A stretch of 22,476 nucleotides of DNA from an uncultured Saprospiraceae bacterium (GTDB lineage: Bacteria; Bacteroidota; Bacteroidia; Chitinophagales; Saprospiraceae): assembly GCA_937127195.1 (NCBI GenBank), contig CAKZLT010000403.1, positions 1 to 22,476 of the forward strand, in the 5' to 3' direction. Numbering within the stretch: the first letter of the stretch is position 1; every line of letters starts with the position of its first letter. A model generated the notes under the pieces. It was not told the DNA's origin, did not search any database, and was given only the letters and a program-made list of their open reading frames with translations. The position numbers and the translations under genes are program-made. Shown piece after piece: positions 5,489 to 13,828 of this stretch.

Positions 5489-6550
5489 TTACTTTTTCTT
5501 TAGTCCTGCTTTTTTCTTTTTTACGGCAAAAAACAAAAAGCCCGAAAGGATCGTCGCCAAACCAAGTACGACAATCATAAGGTAAAGTATGCCAATATCT
5601 TGTAATAATAATGCCAATAGAATAAAGCAAATATTGGTTACTGCAAGAATGGCAGTTCCCTGTGAATGAGAATATCCCAAATCTAACAAAAGATGGTGAA
5701 TATGCGTTTTATCTGGATAGAAAGGAGAACGGCCACGAAGTATTCTGGTACTAAAAACTCTTATCGTATCATACAATGGAATGATAAGAATTCCGATAGT
5801 AACTGCTGGTACAGAATTGATAAAATAAGGACTATCCACACTTAGATTTCCATTGACTTCCATGAATTTGATAGCCAACATCGAACTAACTAGACCAACT
5901 AGAAGCGACCCTGTATCACCCATAAAAATCTCTGCTGGTGTATAATTATATTTTAAAAAAGCAACAATTGCGCCCAATAATGCGAAACAAACTAGGGCAA
6001 TTTCGATTCTATCTACCGAAAAAAACCATATACCAAAAGTAGCTGCAATGATAGAACCTATTGTTCCTGCTAATCCATTAATCCCATCAATTAGGTTAAA
6101 AGCATTGATTACCAGCACAATAACAACAACTGAGAAGGGTACACTAAACCAATCTGCTAATTCATAGATCCCGAATAAGCCGTAAAAACTGGTGATAACA
6201 ACGTCAGCTTTGTAAACCATGATTAGCGCGGCGAATATCTGACCAGCAAATTTTGCAGAAGGTCGCATGGGGAGAATATCATCTTTTGCTCCTATCAAAA
6301 ACATAATGACCAAAGAACAGAGTATATATTGCAAATTTCCGAATACATTGAATGGCGTCCAAAAGATAACTGAAAAAATCAAACCTGCAAAAATAGCAAT
6401 TCCGCCTAAAGAAGGAATACTAACAGTGTGAGAAGACCTTTCGTTTGGGTCATCAAATAGCCGTTTGACACGAGCTACATTAATGACAGAAGGTATTGCA
6501 AAGTAAGTCAATGTAAATGCTGTAATAAAGCTAAGTATTATATCGTACAT
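5489..6550 (-). CDS. Undecaprenyl-phosphate sugar-1-phosphate transferase (WecA/TagO type)
   Basis: 353 aa, a polytopic inner-membrane protein of the MraY/WecA superfamily with about ten or eleven hydrophobic segments. Catalytic landmarks are the DD pair (D90, D91 in LIGAKDDILPMRPSAKF), NAFNLIDGINGLAG (D155), GDTGSLLVG (211-219), and HIHHLLLDLGYSHSQGT (HIHH at 283-286). The HIHH loop is typical of WecA/TagO enzymes rather than MraY. It transfers a HexNAc-1-phosphate, most likely GlcNAc-1-P from UDP-GlcNAc, onto undecaprenyl phosphate, starting O-antigen, capsule or teichoic-like polymers; the exact sugar is inferred. The C-terminus ends in a Lys-rich cytoplasmic tail (VKKKKAGLKKK). It stands alone, with its own promoter (6627-6657) and a strong hairpin downstream. 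Confidence 0.9.
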   Translation of the reverse strand: MYDIILSFITAFTLTYFAIPSVINVARVKRLFDDPNERSSHTVSIPSLGGIAIFAGLIFSVIFWTPFNVFGNLQYILCSLVIMFLIGAKDDILPMRPSAKFAGQIFAALIMVYKADVVITSFYGLFGIYELADWFSVPFSVVVIVLVINAFNLIDGINGLAGTIGSIIAATFGIWFFSVDRIEIALVCFALLGAIVAFLKYNYTPAEIFMGDTGSLLVGLVSSMLAIKFMEVNGNLSVDSPYFINSVPAVTIGILIIPLYDTIRVFSTRILRGRSPFYPDKTHIHHLLLDLGYSHSQGTAILAVTNICFILLALLLQDIGILYLMIVVLGLATILSGFLFFAVKKKKAGLKKK

Positions 6551-6626
6551 ACTGTATTCTTCTAGTTTTAAAGCCCTAAGAAATGGCTTTTTGTTAATTT
6601 TTAATAAAAAAAATTATTAACAAAAG

Positions 6627-6657
6627 CAAAAATATTTTTCTAATAAGACTTTTACAA
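6627..6657 (-). promoter_or_regulatory. Bacteroidota-type promoter for the sugar-1-phosphate transferase gene
   Basis: On the minus strand TTG (complement of 6655-6657) is separated by exactly 20 nt from TATTTTTG (complement of 6627-6634). This fits the Bacteroidota sigma consensus TTG-N19-21-TAnnTTTG completely. The leader to the start codon at 6550 would be about 70 nt. Confidence 0.65.
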
Positions 6658-6763
6658 CTAATTGTAAGATTAATTATAAAGGAGACAACCCATAATGGCA
6701 TTTTTATAATAAAAAGCCCTTTTTTTCAATCAGCTACTCTTTCAATGAGGTGCAAAGATAACA

Positions 6764-7507
6764 TTAATAAATCTTACCTAGTCGCTCCATAAAATCTTTT
6801 TTCCTCGCTAGAGTTAAAGGTATTTCAGTACCATTACTCATTACAATAGTAGGTTTTTTAGTTTTTTTGTACTCTTTGATGTAAGTCAAATTAACTAAGT
6901 AGGAGCGATTTGTTCTAAAGAAGGAGAAGTTAGGTGTTAGTAGATCTTCATACTCTTTTAAAGTCTTTGATACTAAGATTTTACGCCCTTTTATATCATG
7001 GATTTCTGTATAATTATTACTGGCAATACAATAAATAATATCATCAATATCTATAAAAGAATAACCTTCGAGTGTCGGAAGTGCAATCTTTTTGAGTTGA
7101 TTATTGATGTTATATTGAAGTGTTTCGAAGTGTTCTTTTTTAGAAGACTGTTTCCTTTCTTCTAACTTTCTGATGGCGTTACGAAGTTCTTCTAAGTCAA
7201 TTGGTTTGAGCAAATAATCTACTGCCGAAAACCTAAAAGCTTTGACAGCATACTGATCATAAGCCGTTGTAAAAACGACTTCAAAAGGTATTTCTGTGTA
7301 ATATTCTAATAACTTAAAACCATTTTCAACTGGCATTTCAATATCCAAAAATACTACATCTGGAGAATGTACTTTAGCCAAGGCTATTGCCTCCTTTACT
7401 GATGCAGCGAGTGCTACAACTTCTACATTTTGACAATAGTCTGATAACATATTTTTTAATGTCAATCTACTATTCTCTTCATCATCAACTATTAATGCCT
7501 TAATCAT
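6764..7507 (-). CDS. LytTR-family response regulator
   Basis: 247 aa with two domains. The receiver domain is at residues 1-120, with the acidic pair D8/D9 (VDDEENSR), phospho-acceptor D55 (VVFLDIEMPVENG), T81 (VVFTTAYDQYAVKAF) and K101 (YLLKPID). A linker of about 25 residues leads to a LytTR DNA-binding domain at about 140-245 (IIYCIASNNYTEIH, FFRTNRSYLVNLTYIKEY, GTEIPLTLARKKDF). Such regulators pair with LytS/YehU-type membrane histidine kinases and often control cell-surface or exopolysaccharide genes in this phylum. No kinase gene is adjacent within the window, so it is an orphan here. Its flanking genes (T9SS-secreted protein upstream, envelope glycan enzyme downstream) are only suggestive of targets. 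It is transcribed alone; the start follows the standard MIKALIVDDE N-terminus. Confidence 0.94.
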   Translation of the reverse strand: MIKALIVDDEENSRLTLKNMLSDYCQNVEVVALAASVKEAIALAKVHSPDVVFLDIEMPVENGFKLLEYYTEIPFEVVFTTAYDQYAVKAFRFSAVDYLLKPIDLEELRNAIRKLEERKQSSKKEHFETLQYNINNQLKKIALPTLEGYSFIDIDDIIYCIASNNYTEIHDIKGRKILVSKTLKEYEDLLTPNFSFFRTNRSYLVNLTYIKEYKKTKKPTIVMSNGTEIPLTLARKKDFMERLGKIY

Positions 7508-7663
7508 GAGATACTTACGTTCTACTCTTGTTACTAAGTCTTTATTTCTTAAATTGTGTGTAAACCTTGCTTTTCACAAGGTAATCTATTTCGATGAATT
7601 TTTTGAATAGAATGATACGCTCTATTTCATTTTTTTATAAAAAGAAGCTTTTATCTTGTAAAA

Positions 7664-7715
7664 GAACAAACAATAAATAAACCACTTTCTAAAGTCGTTT
7701 ATTTATTGCTTGCTC
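7664..7715 (-). terminator. Hairpin terminator after the T9SS-sorted protein gene
   Basis: Arms 7664-7682 and 7697-7715 match at 17 of 19 positions when inverted. The interior (ACTTT/AAAGT) pairs as well, so almost the whole 52 nt folds. On the minus strand it is followed by TTTTAC. It lies 13 nt beyond the stop at 7728. The arms share CAATAAATAA with the hairpin at 5399-5472. Confidence 0.7.
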
Positions 7716-7727
7716 TAAAAAATGACT

Positions 7728-9332
7728 TTAAAGTTTAATCACTTTTTTTGTTACTGAACCGCGTTTTGTAATAACTTCTGTAAAATAAAGACCGCTTGGC
7801 AAATCTTGAATATTAATACTTTCAGCTTGATTTTTAATGGTTTCTGTTCGTAATAATTGACCATTGGCATTATACAATCTATAAAAAACGTCTCCCGAAT
7901 AGTTTTCATCTTCAATTGTAATATTGATAAAATCCGTTGCTGGATTAGGAGCGATTTTGATGGAAACGGTTAGATTTTCTTCTTGGGTAGAAATGAAACA
8001 AGATTCATAGTCAAAATCATCTATCATGATAAGCTGCCCAACAGAAGCGACCTCAAATAATAATAACTTATTATAATGTCCCATTTCACCCAAAAGACCA
8101 TAAACTTTTCCTTGGCTATTCGTCAAGAATTGGTTATTAATTGGGTTAGAAGCACCAAAATTTGAACCTGAATTTGGAATTACATTAATAGCTTTTATCC
8201 CACCCGTATCATTCATCACGCCAATAAATTGATTTTCATTATAAAAATTAATGCTATCTAAAGTCCAATTAGTATATTGTAAAAGACTTAAAAAATATAA
8301 ATTATTCTGAAAATCTAAGGCTGAACTCTTAATCGGAACAGGTAAATCTCGCAGCCAAAGCAAAGAGTCATTATTAGCTTGATATTTTGCAATAAAACTA
8401 TAACTGCCCGCTAAGGTATCATTATTAGAAAAAGTAGCTTGTCCATCAAATTCACTCACTATATAATAGGTACTATCCTGCAAATGAAATTGATATGGTC
8501 TCATATAACTACTTGTTACATCTGTTTCTATCACATCTTTTAGCATAAGAAGGTTTCCTTGTTCATCCATTTTAATCATATAAAAATTACTGGTTGAACT
8601 TACAGTGCTTGGAAGTAACGTCAAGTTACCTAAAGTAACCGTATCCGAAGCATTTCTATAACCTGTTATATATATATCGCCATTCGAGGCGACAGCAGGT
8701 TGGTGATTAGAATGAACGGACATTTCTTTCTGCCAAACGACTTGATTAGTCATTCCATCAAATTTTAGAATGTAAGACTTTACTTGCAATCCATTCGTAT
8801 TCAAAGCCGTAGTCATACCTGGAAATAAAAAATCTCCATCATAATAATCACCTACAATCCCCCAATCTCCATTCGGAAATTCAATTAGGTAAGTATTCCG
8901 AAACTGGGGCATTTTTATATTACTTTGAGGAGATAACAGCGGAAGAATTGAACCATCACTATGATTATATCGACCAATATTTAAGCCTATATTATTCGTT
9001 GTTCCATCCGAAAATGAAAAACCTCCCTGATTAACAATAGCTATTTTTGAAAAACCAGCACCATCACTTACCAAATTAGAAACCATTTCAACTGGATAAG
9101 AAGGAGTCGTTATGAAATCCTGATTTCCTGTATTGTCATATTGTAAAAATAAAAGCTCTCCGCCCGTCTGGCAGTTGTCATAACGGATACTATCATCAAA
9201 ATAAAGCTTTCCTTCATAATAATTATTAGTAATCACAATATCATCTTCATGGGTTAATTGAAGTGATAATTCTTGAGCATTAACACTCAAAAAGAAGGAT
9301 AAAAAGAATAATGTAAAAGTTAGATTTCTCAT
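7728..9332 (-). CDS. T9SS-secreted beta-propeller-like protein with type A sorting domain
   Basis: 534 aa. Signal peptide MRNLTFTLFFLSFFLSVNA, then Gln. The last 79 residues or so (from about 456) form a type A T9SS C-terminal sorting domain: IKIAPNPATDFINI, YRLYNANGQLLRTE, and the terminal INIQDLPSGLYFTEV with a basic final strand. This domain directs export through the outer membrane and attachment or release by the PorU-type sortase. The middle region contains spaced strands such as SNGDIYITGYRN, FYMIKMDEQGNLL, FIAKYQANNDSLLWLRDL and NNLYFLSLL. This pattern resembles SBBP/ASPIC-like beta-propeller blades in uncharacterised secreted proteins. No enzymatic motif is visible, so function is unknown; a surface or extracellular binding role is inferred. 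The gene diverges from the plus-strand lipoprotein gene at 9587. Confidence 0.85.
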   Translation of the reverse strand: MRNLTFTLFFLSFFLSVNAQELSLQLTHEDDIVITNNYYEGKLYFDDSIRYDNCQTGGELLFLQYDNTGNQDFITTPSYPVEMVSNLVSDGAGFSKIAIVNQGGFSFSDGTTNNIGLNIGRYNHSDGSILPLLSPQSNIKMPQFRNTYLIEFPNGDWGIVGDYYDGDFLFPGMTTALNTNGLQVKSYILKFDGMTNQVVWQKEMSVHSNHQPAVASNGDIYITGYRNASDTVTLGNLTLLPSTVSSTSNFYMIKMDEQGNLLMLKDVIETDVTSSYMRPYQFHLQDSTYYIVSEFDGQATFSNNDTLAGSYSFIAKYQANNDSLLWLRDLPVPIKSSALDFQNNLYFLSLLQYTNWTLDSINFYNENQFIGVMNDTGGIKAINVIPNSGSNFGASNPINNQFLTNSQGKVYGLLGEMGHYNKLLLFEVASVGQLIMIDDFDYESCFISTQEENLTVSIKIAPNPATDFINITIEDENYSGDVFYRLYNANGQLLRTETIKNQAESINIQDLPSGLYFTEVITKRGSVTKKVIKL

Positions 9333-9372
9333 AAGATTAATGTTTTTCGTTTTTTATAAAAAAGTAATATTG

Positions 9373-9389
9373 GAAGTCTTTGAGACTTC
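9373..9389. repeat. Small hairpin in the divergent intergenic region
   Basis: GAAGTCT, loop TTG, AGACTTC: a 7-bp perfect stem 41 nt upstream of the minus-strand gene start at 9332. It could be a leader hairpin or a dyad operator in the 254-bp region between the divergent genes. Confidence 0.4.
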
Positions 9390-9543
9390 TAATTCAAGTA
9401 ACGTATAGTATTGCTCATTCGCGGTTAGGGAAATTGTTTTTTAGCAAAAAACTCCTTTTAGTCAGATAAAATTAACCATTTATTTTTTATAAGAAAGAAA
9501 ACTTTAAGGCTTTTTATCACTTCAAAAAGCTATTGAATATTAC

Positions 9544-9551
9544 TACATTTG
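9544..9551 (+). promoter_or_regulatory. Probable -7 element for the multidomain lipoprotein gene
   Basis: TACATTTG matches the Bacteroidota -7 consensus TAnnTTTG. Twenty nt upstream is TTC, one base from the TTG of the -33 box. It lies 35 nt before the start codon at 9587, giving a short leader of about 30 nt. Confidence 0.5.
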
Positions 9552-9586
9552 TAAGAACGCTTTTCAATATTTCTAACTAAATAATT

Positions 9587-12500
9587 ATGATAAAAACAAT
9601 ACTTCGCCTAGCTTTTGTTACGGCAATAATCGGAATGATTGCTATCTCTTGCAATCAAAAAAAATCATCACTCATTGATGACCGCCCCAATGATCCGTGG
9701 GTTTTTAGGTCAGTTTTAGACTCAATTCCGCGTGTAGTTACCTTTGCATTACACCAAGATATGTGGGTTGCTTACAGTGCCGAACACAGTTCTCTATATA
9801 AAGCATGGAAAGGTCGTGTCAATTTCGATGGGCCAGTTTACACAACGCATCATGGGCCACAGCCAACCTCTGTCGGCGATGCTTGGATACAAAATAACCA
9901 TGAAAAACCGTGGCTAATTTTAAAAGATGGAAATGAATTTCTACCTAAAAAAGTGGAATACAAAGGGCATCGTTTCAAAGGAGAACACGCCCATTTGATG
10001 TATGAATTAACCCTTTCTGATGGAAAAATCGTAAAAATAACCGAACAGCCAGAATTTCGACGCAAAGAAAATGGCACAATGGGATTAGAACGCATTTTTA
10101 CTACAAATGGTGTTCCTGAAGGCATTCAAATTGGCTTAAGAACCAACGTGAGTTCTGTTCCTTTTGCTGAAAGTATTCAAACAACAGGCGGTGAATTTGA
10201 GGTCGAAAAGACAACTAATCGCAAGAATAAAGACCTAGAAGCTATTGATGTAGATGGTCTTTTGACTTTAAAATCAAACGGTTTAACAAACTTCACTTGC
10301 GACTTTGTTAAAAATCCAATGATTGACCATCCTAAGAAAAAGGATTTAATCAAGGAAGAACCCGAAGTACTTGATCCAGGCTATGTTTTGATTGCCAAAA
10401 ATGACTGTAAAACTTGTCACAATACTTACCGTCAAACTATTGGACCAGCTTATATTGAAGTTGCCAAACGCTATGAAAACAACGCTGAAAATCTAAAAAA
10501 GCTAACCACAAAAGTAGTCACAGGTGGTACAGGAAACTGGGGCGAAGCAGCCATGAATGCACATCCTAATTTGGATGTAAAAGACATCGAAACAATGATT
10601 ACTTACATTTTGAATTTGGATGCAGAAGAAGAGGCAAGTCAAGTAGATAAAGAAACGAAATCAATGACTGTTGCACCTAATACAACAGTCAAAGAGGATG
10701 ATTTATCACAAGGTGTATTGGTTAAATTTTTTCAAAATAATAGCTTACCACAGAATTTAGCGGCTTTCAAATTTGCAGGACGAAAACCAAATTATGAAGC
10801 TATATCTAATAAAATTCAACTTAAAACGGCAGATATAAAATGGACAGAAGATAATTTTGCCTTTACTTTTGATGGCTATTTGAAAGTAGAGGACGCAGGC
10901 GAATATCATTTCAAAATGCAAAGTGATGACGGTTCTAAATATTGGTTAAATGACCAATTGATAGGCGACCAAGATGGGTTGCACGGTATGGAAGGCTCGG
11001 CTGTTACCGTCAAATTGACCAAAGGATTGTACAAATTAAGAACCGAATTCTTTGAAGGTGGTGGTGGTTTTGGGTTAACATTTGAGGTAAGAGTGCCAGG
11101 GAATAGCGAATATATATCCGTGCCTTCTTCGATGTTGTATCACCACAAAACAGAACAAGCAAGAACCCCTAATGTAAAACCAATACCGTGGGGAACACGC
11201 CAAATACCAGGAGATGGATTTGCTTTAGCAGGCGTTCATCCGAGTTACGATTTGTCACAAGCACGTCCAGATATATTTACGCCAAAGGTTGGCGGCATGG
11301 ATTTTCTTTCTGATGGTAGAATGGTGATTAGTACTTGGGATCCAGCAGGTTCTGTTTATATTATTGAAAATGTCAACTCAGGAGACCCAACCAAAATGAC
11401 AACCAAACTAATCGGTAGTGGCTTAGCTGAGCCTTTGGGCTTGAAAGTCGTGGATGATGAAATTTACGTTTTACAAAAACAAGAACTAACAAAACTCATC
11501 GACCATAACGGCGATGATATTATTGACGAATATCAAACCGTTTCTAACAAATGGCGTGTTTCTGCCAATTTCCATGAATTTGCTTTCGGATTGGCATATA
11601 AAGACGGTTATTTCTATGGAACACTAGCAACTGCAATCGAAGCAGGAGGCGCGAGTTCAAGCCCTCAAATCAAAGATAGAGGTAAGGTGTTCAAAATATC
11701 CAAAAAAGACGGAAGCCTAGAGTTCGTCTCTTCGGGACTTCGTACGCCTAATGGTGTCGGAATTGGCGTGGATGGCGAAATATTCGTAGCTGACAATGAA
11801 GGCGATTGGCTACCTTCTAGTAAGATTGTTCATGTTAGAAAAGGCGCGTGGTTTGGTTCTCGCTCGGTTGATCCCGAAGGTGTTGCTGATTTGACTGAAA
11901 CCAAACCCGTAGTTTGGTTGCCACAAAATGAAATTGGTAATTCGCCAAGCCAAATAACGACCATGAACGATGGCATTTATAAAGGTCAAATGCTACATGG
12001 AGAAGTAACTCACGGTGGCTTGAAACGTGTTTTTGTTGAAAAAGTCAATGGTGAATATCAAGGCGCATTGTTCCGCTTCACGCAAGGTTTGGAAGCTGGA
12101 GTTAATCGAGTTTGCTGGGGACCAGATGGCTCATTGTATGCTGGAGGAATAGGCTCAACAGGTAACTGGGGACACGAAGGCGGCTTGTATTATGGTTTAC
12201 AACGATTGAAATTTAACGAGAAATCTACCTTTGAAATGCTTGCCGTACGCGCCAAATCTAATGGTGTAGAAATCGAATTTACAGAACCACTCAAAGCTAA
12301 TCAAGGCTGGAATCCTGAGGATTATCAAATCAAACGTTGGTGGTACAAACCAACTATAAATTATGGCGGCCCAAAAATGGATGAAACAGAATTGACGGTC
12401 AAATCGGCTACGGTTTCTGAAGATAGAAGGCGTGTATTTTTGGAATTTGATGGTTTGAAAAAAGAACATCTTATTTATATTCGTTTGAAAAATCACTTTA

Positions 12501-13270
12501 TTAGTGAACAAGACCATGAACTTTGGACAGCAGAATCGTGGTACACCATGAATAACATTTCAACAGAAGCTGGAATTGTAAAATCTGCTCCAATTCAATT
12601 ATTAAATACATTAACAGCAGCCGAAAAGCAAGCTGGTTGGGAGTTATTATTTAATGGAAAAGACCTAACAGGTTGGCATATTTACAAAAAAGACGAAACC
12701 AAAAATGCTTGGAGAGTCGAAAATGATGCGCTTGCTTTCGTCCCAACAAAGGATAAATGGGGAGATATTGTTACAGATAAAGAATATGAAAATTACATTA
12801 TGGAATTAGAATGGAAAATTTCTGATTGTGGAAATAGTGGAATTTTTTACAACGTGGTCGAAGATGACAAATATCATTCGACGTGGCTTACTGGCGTAGA
12901 AATGCAAGTACTTGACAATACTTGTCACCCAGATGCAGCTTTCGATAAGCATCGCGCAGGTGATTTATATGATTTATTGTCTTGTAAATATGAGACCGTT
13001 CAATCGGCTGGTCAATGGAATAAAGTTCGTTTGAAAATTCAAAATGGTAAGGTCGAACATTGGCTCAATGGGCATCAAGTTGTCTCTTTTGAAATGTGGA
13101 CAGATGAATGGAACGCAATGGTTGAAAATTCTAAATTTAGTAAAGAAAGAATGCCAGACGCTGCTTTTGGTCAATCTAAAAAAGGGCATATTGCTTTGCA
13201 AGACCATGGTGATAGAGTTTGGTTTAGAAATATAAAGATTAAAGAGTTAGGAAAGGTGGGAGCAAATTAA
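9587..13270 (+). CDS. Multidomain lipoprotein: cytochrome c, PA14, soluble-dehydrogenase-type propeller, DUF1080
   Basis: 1227 aa. A lipoprotein signal ends at C22 (IGMIAISC), followed by NQKK. An N-terminal domain I cannot name covers about 35-240. A cytochrome c domain (about 262-347) has CKTCH (C274, C277, H278) and a probable Met ligand, M323, in WGEAAMNAHP, resembling c551/c552. A PA14 carbohydrate-binding domain follows at about 375-520 (FDGYLKVEDAGEYHFKMQSD). A six-bladed propeller like PQQ-type sugar dehydrogenases spans about 540-870 (GLRTPNGVGIGVDGEIFVAD). An Ig-like linker precedes a C-terminal DUF1080/3-keto-disaccharide hydrolase domain at about 1015-1220 (WELLFNGKDLTGWHIY). The combination suggests an outer-membrane-anchored protein that binds, oxidises and cleaves glycosides, passing electrons to its own heme; this is inference from domains. 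It is monocistronic, with an inverted repeat downstream. Confidence 0.88.
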   Translation: MIKTILRLAFVTAIIGMIAISCNQKKSSLIDDRPNDPWVFRSVLDSIPRVVTFALHQDMWVAYSAEHSSLYKAWKGRVNFDGPVYTTHHGPQPTSVGDAWIQNNHEKPWLILKDGNEFLPKKVEYKGHRFKGEHAHLMYELTLSDGKIVKITEQPEFRRKENGTMGLERIFTTNGVPEGIQIGLRTNVSSVPFAESIQTTGGEFEVEKTTNRKNKDLEAIDVDGLLTLKSNGLTNFTCDFVKNPMIDHPKKKDLIKEEPEVLDPGYVLIAKNDCKTCHNTYRQTIGPAYIEVAKRYENNAENLKKLTTKVVTGGTGNWGEAAMNAHPNLDVKDIETMITYILNLDAEEEASQVDKETKSMTVAPNTTVKEDDLSQGVLVKFFQNNSLPQNLAAFKFAGRKPNYEAISNKIQLKTADIKWTEDNFAFTFDGYLKVEDAGEYHFKMQSDDGSKYWLNDQLIGDQDGLHGMEGSAVTVKLTKGLYKLRTEFFEGGGGFGLTFEVRVPGNSEYISVPSSMLYHHKTEQARTPNVKPIPWGTRQIPGDGFALAGVHPSYDLSQARPDIFTPKVGGMDFLSDGRMVISTWDPAGSVYIIENVNSGDPTKMTTKLIGSGLAEPLGLKVVDDEIYVLQKQELTKLIDHNGDDIIDEYQTVSNKWRVSANFHEFAFGLAYKDGYFYGTLATAIEAGGASSSPQIKDRGKVFKISKKDGSLEFVSSGLRTPNGVGIGVDGEIFVADNEGDWLPSSKIVHVRKGAWFGSRSVDPEGVADLTETKPVVWLPQNEIGNSPSQITTMNDGIYKGQMLHGEVTHGGLKRVFVEKVNGEYQGALFRFTQGLEAGVNRVCWGPDGSLYAGGIGSTGNWGHEGGLYYGLQRLKFNEKSTFEMLAVRAKSNGVEIEFTEPLKANQGWNPEDYQIKRWWYKPTINYGGPKMDETELTVKSATVSEDRRRVFLEFDGLKKEHLIYIRLKNHFISEQDHELWTAESWYTMNNISTEAGIVKSAPIQLLNTLTAAEKQAGWELLFNGKDLTGWHIYKKDETKNAWRVENDALAFVPTKDKWGDIVTDKEYENYIMELEWKISDCGNSGIFYNVVEDDKYHSTWLTGVEMQVLDNTCHPDAAFDKHRAGDLYDLLSCKYETVQSAGQWNKVRLKIQNGKVEHWLNGHQVVSFEMWTDEWNAMVENSKFSKERMPDAAFGQSKKGHIALQDHGDRVWFRNIKIKELGKVGAN

Positions 13271-13828
13271 ACCATAATTTTTTTTGGGTTCTTTGAAAAA
13301 TTCCGTAGTTACTAGTTTATTCATTTAATTGAAATATCTTGAGTTTTTACGGCATTTTTCAAAGAACTATTTTTTATGTGACAAACACAACTAGGATAAG
13401 CTCTCATTAGAGTAACTTGAAGTGCCTTAAAAATGAGAATTTATTGACCATTTTGTTACATTGCTTTTTTAAGAAAAAAGTAAATTATCCTTCTTTCATA
13501 TCAAAAAATATTTCAATACATTCAAAAGAATAAATGGATTTTATTTTTTTATACTGAAAAATAAGACAATACAAATTATAAATAAAATTATATGTTGGCC
13601 ATTTTGTATAGAACCAACAAAAAAACTATTTTAGTGATGACAGAAGCGACTTTACTAAAAGTTGTGACATCATTATTCAAAATTAAGTAAGACTAAATCC
13701 TACCACTACTCAAACGTTAAACACTGTCAAAAGAATATATTAGATAATTATTATCACTAAACTACTATTTAGGTAATTTAGTGATGTATTTATATTGGCT
13801 TATTATTTTTTAATTAATTTATGAATTT
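13271..13828. other. 558-bp non-coding region upstream of the giant adhesin gene
   Basis: Very AT-rich, with no credible ORF. It holds the inverted repeat 13288-13367, a partly self-complementary stretch near 13632-13676 (TGATG...CATCA around CGACTTT/AAAGTTG), and a 9-bp stem ATCACTAAA (13753-13761) with TTTAGTGAT (13777-13785), 44 nt before the start codon. The sequence TTTAGTGATG occurs twice (from 13632 and from 13777), so the ATCACTAAA arm could pair with either copy. No good TTG/TAnnTTTG promoter was found. Confidence 0.5.
13288..13367 (+). terminator. Inverted repeat downstream of the lipoprotein gene
   Basis: Arms GTTCTTTGAAAAATTCCGTA (13288-13307) and 13348-13367 are inverted copies with one mismatch in 20, around a 40-nt loop. 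TATTTTTTATG follows. It begins 17 nt after the stop at 13270. It is a plausible plus-strand terminator; the long loop is unusual, so it could also be a small foldback element. Confidence 0.5.

Noticed and set aside
5366..5490. Fluoride riboswitch upstream of crcB
   Set aside because: The space is filled by the 27-bp hairpin and AT-rich DNA; I could not find the conserved pseudoknot motifs of the crcB riboswitch.
6571..6592. Terminator hairpin AAAGCC...GGCTTTTT just upstream of the sugar-1-phosphate transferase gene
   Set aside because: The stem is only 6 bp and lies in the leader of a minus-strand gene, with no plus-strand gene ending there; probably chance in AT-rich DNA.
9850..13235. Short antisense and out-of-frame ORFs inside the lipoprotein gene
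   Set aside because: All lie within a well supported 1227-codon gene with recognisable domains throughout, and none has a plausible signal or motif.
13288..13367. Second copy of the 3443-3613 foldback element
   Set aside because: Only about ten bases (CCGTAGTTAC) are shared in inverted orientation; the arms are otherwise unrelated.
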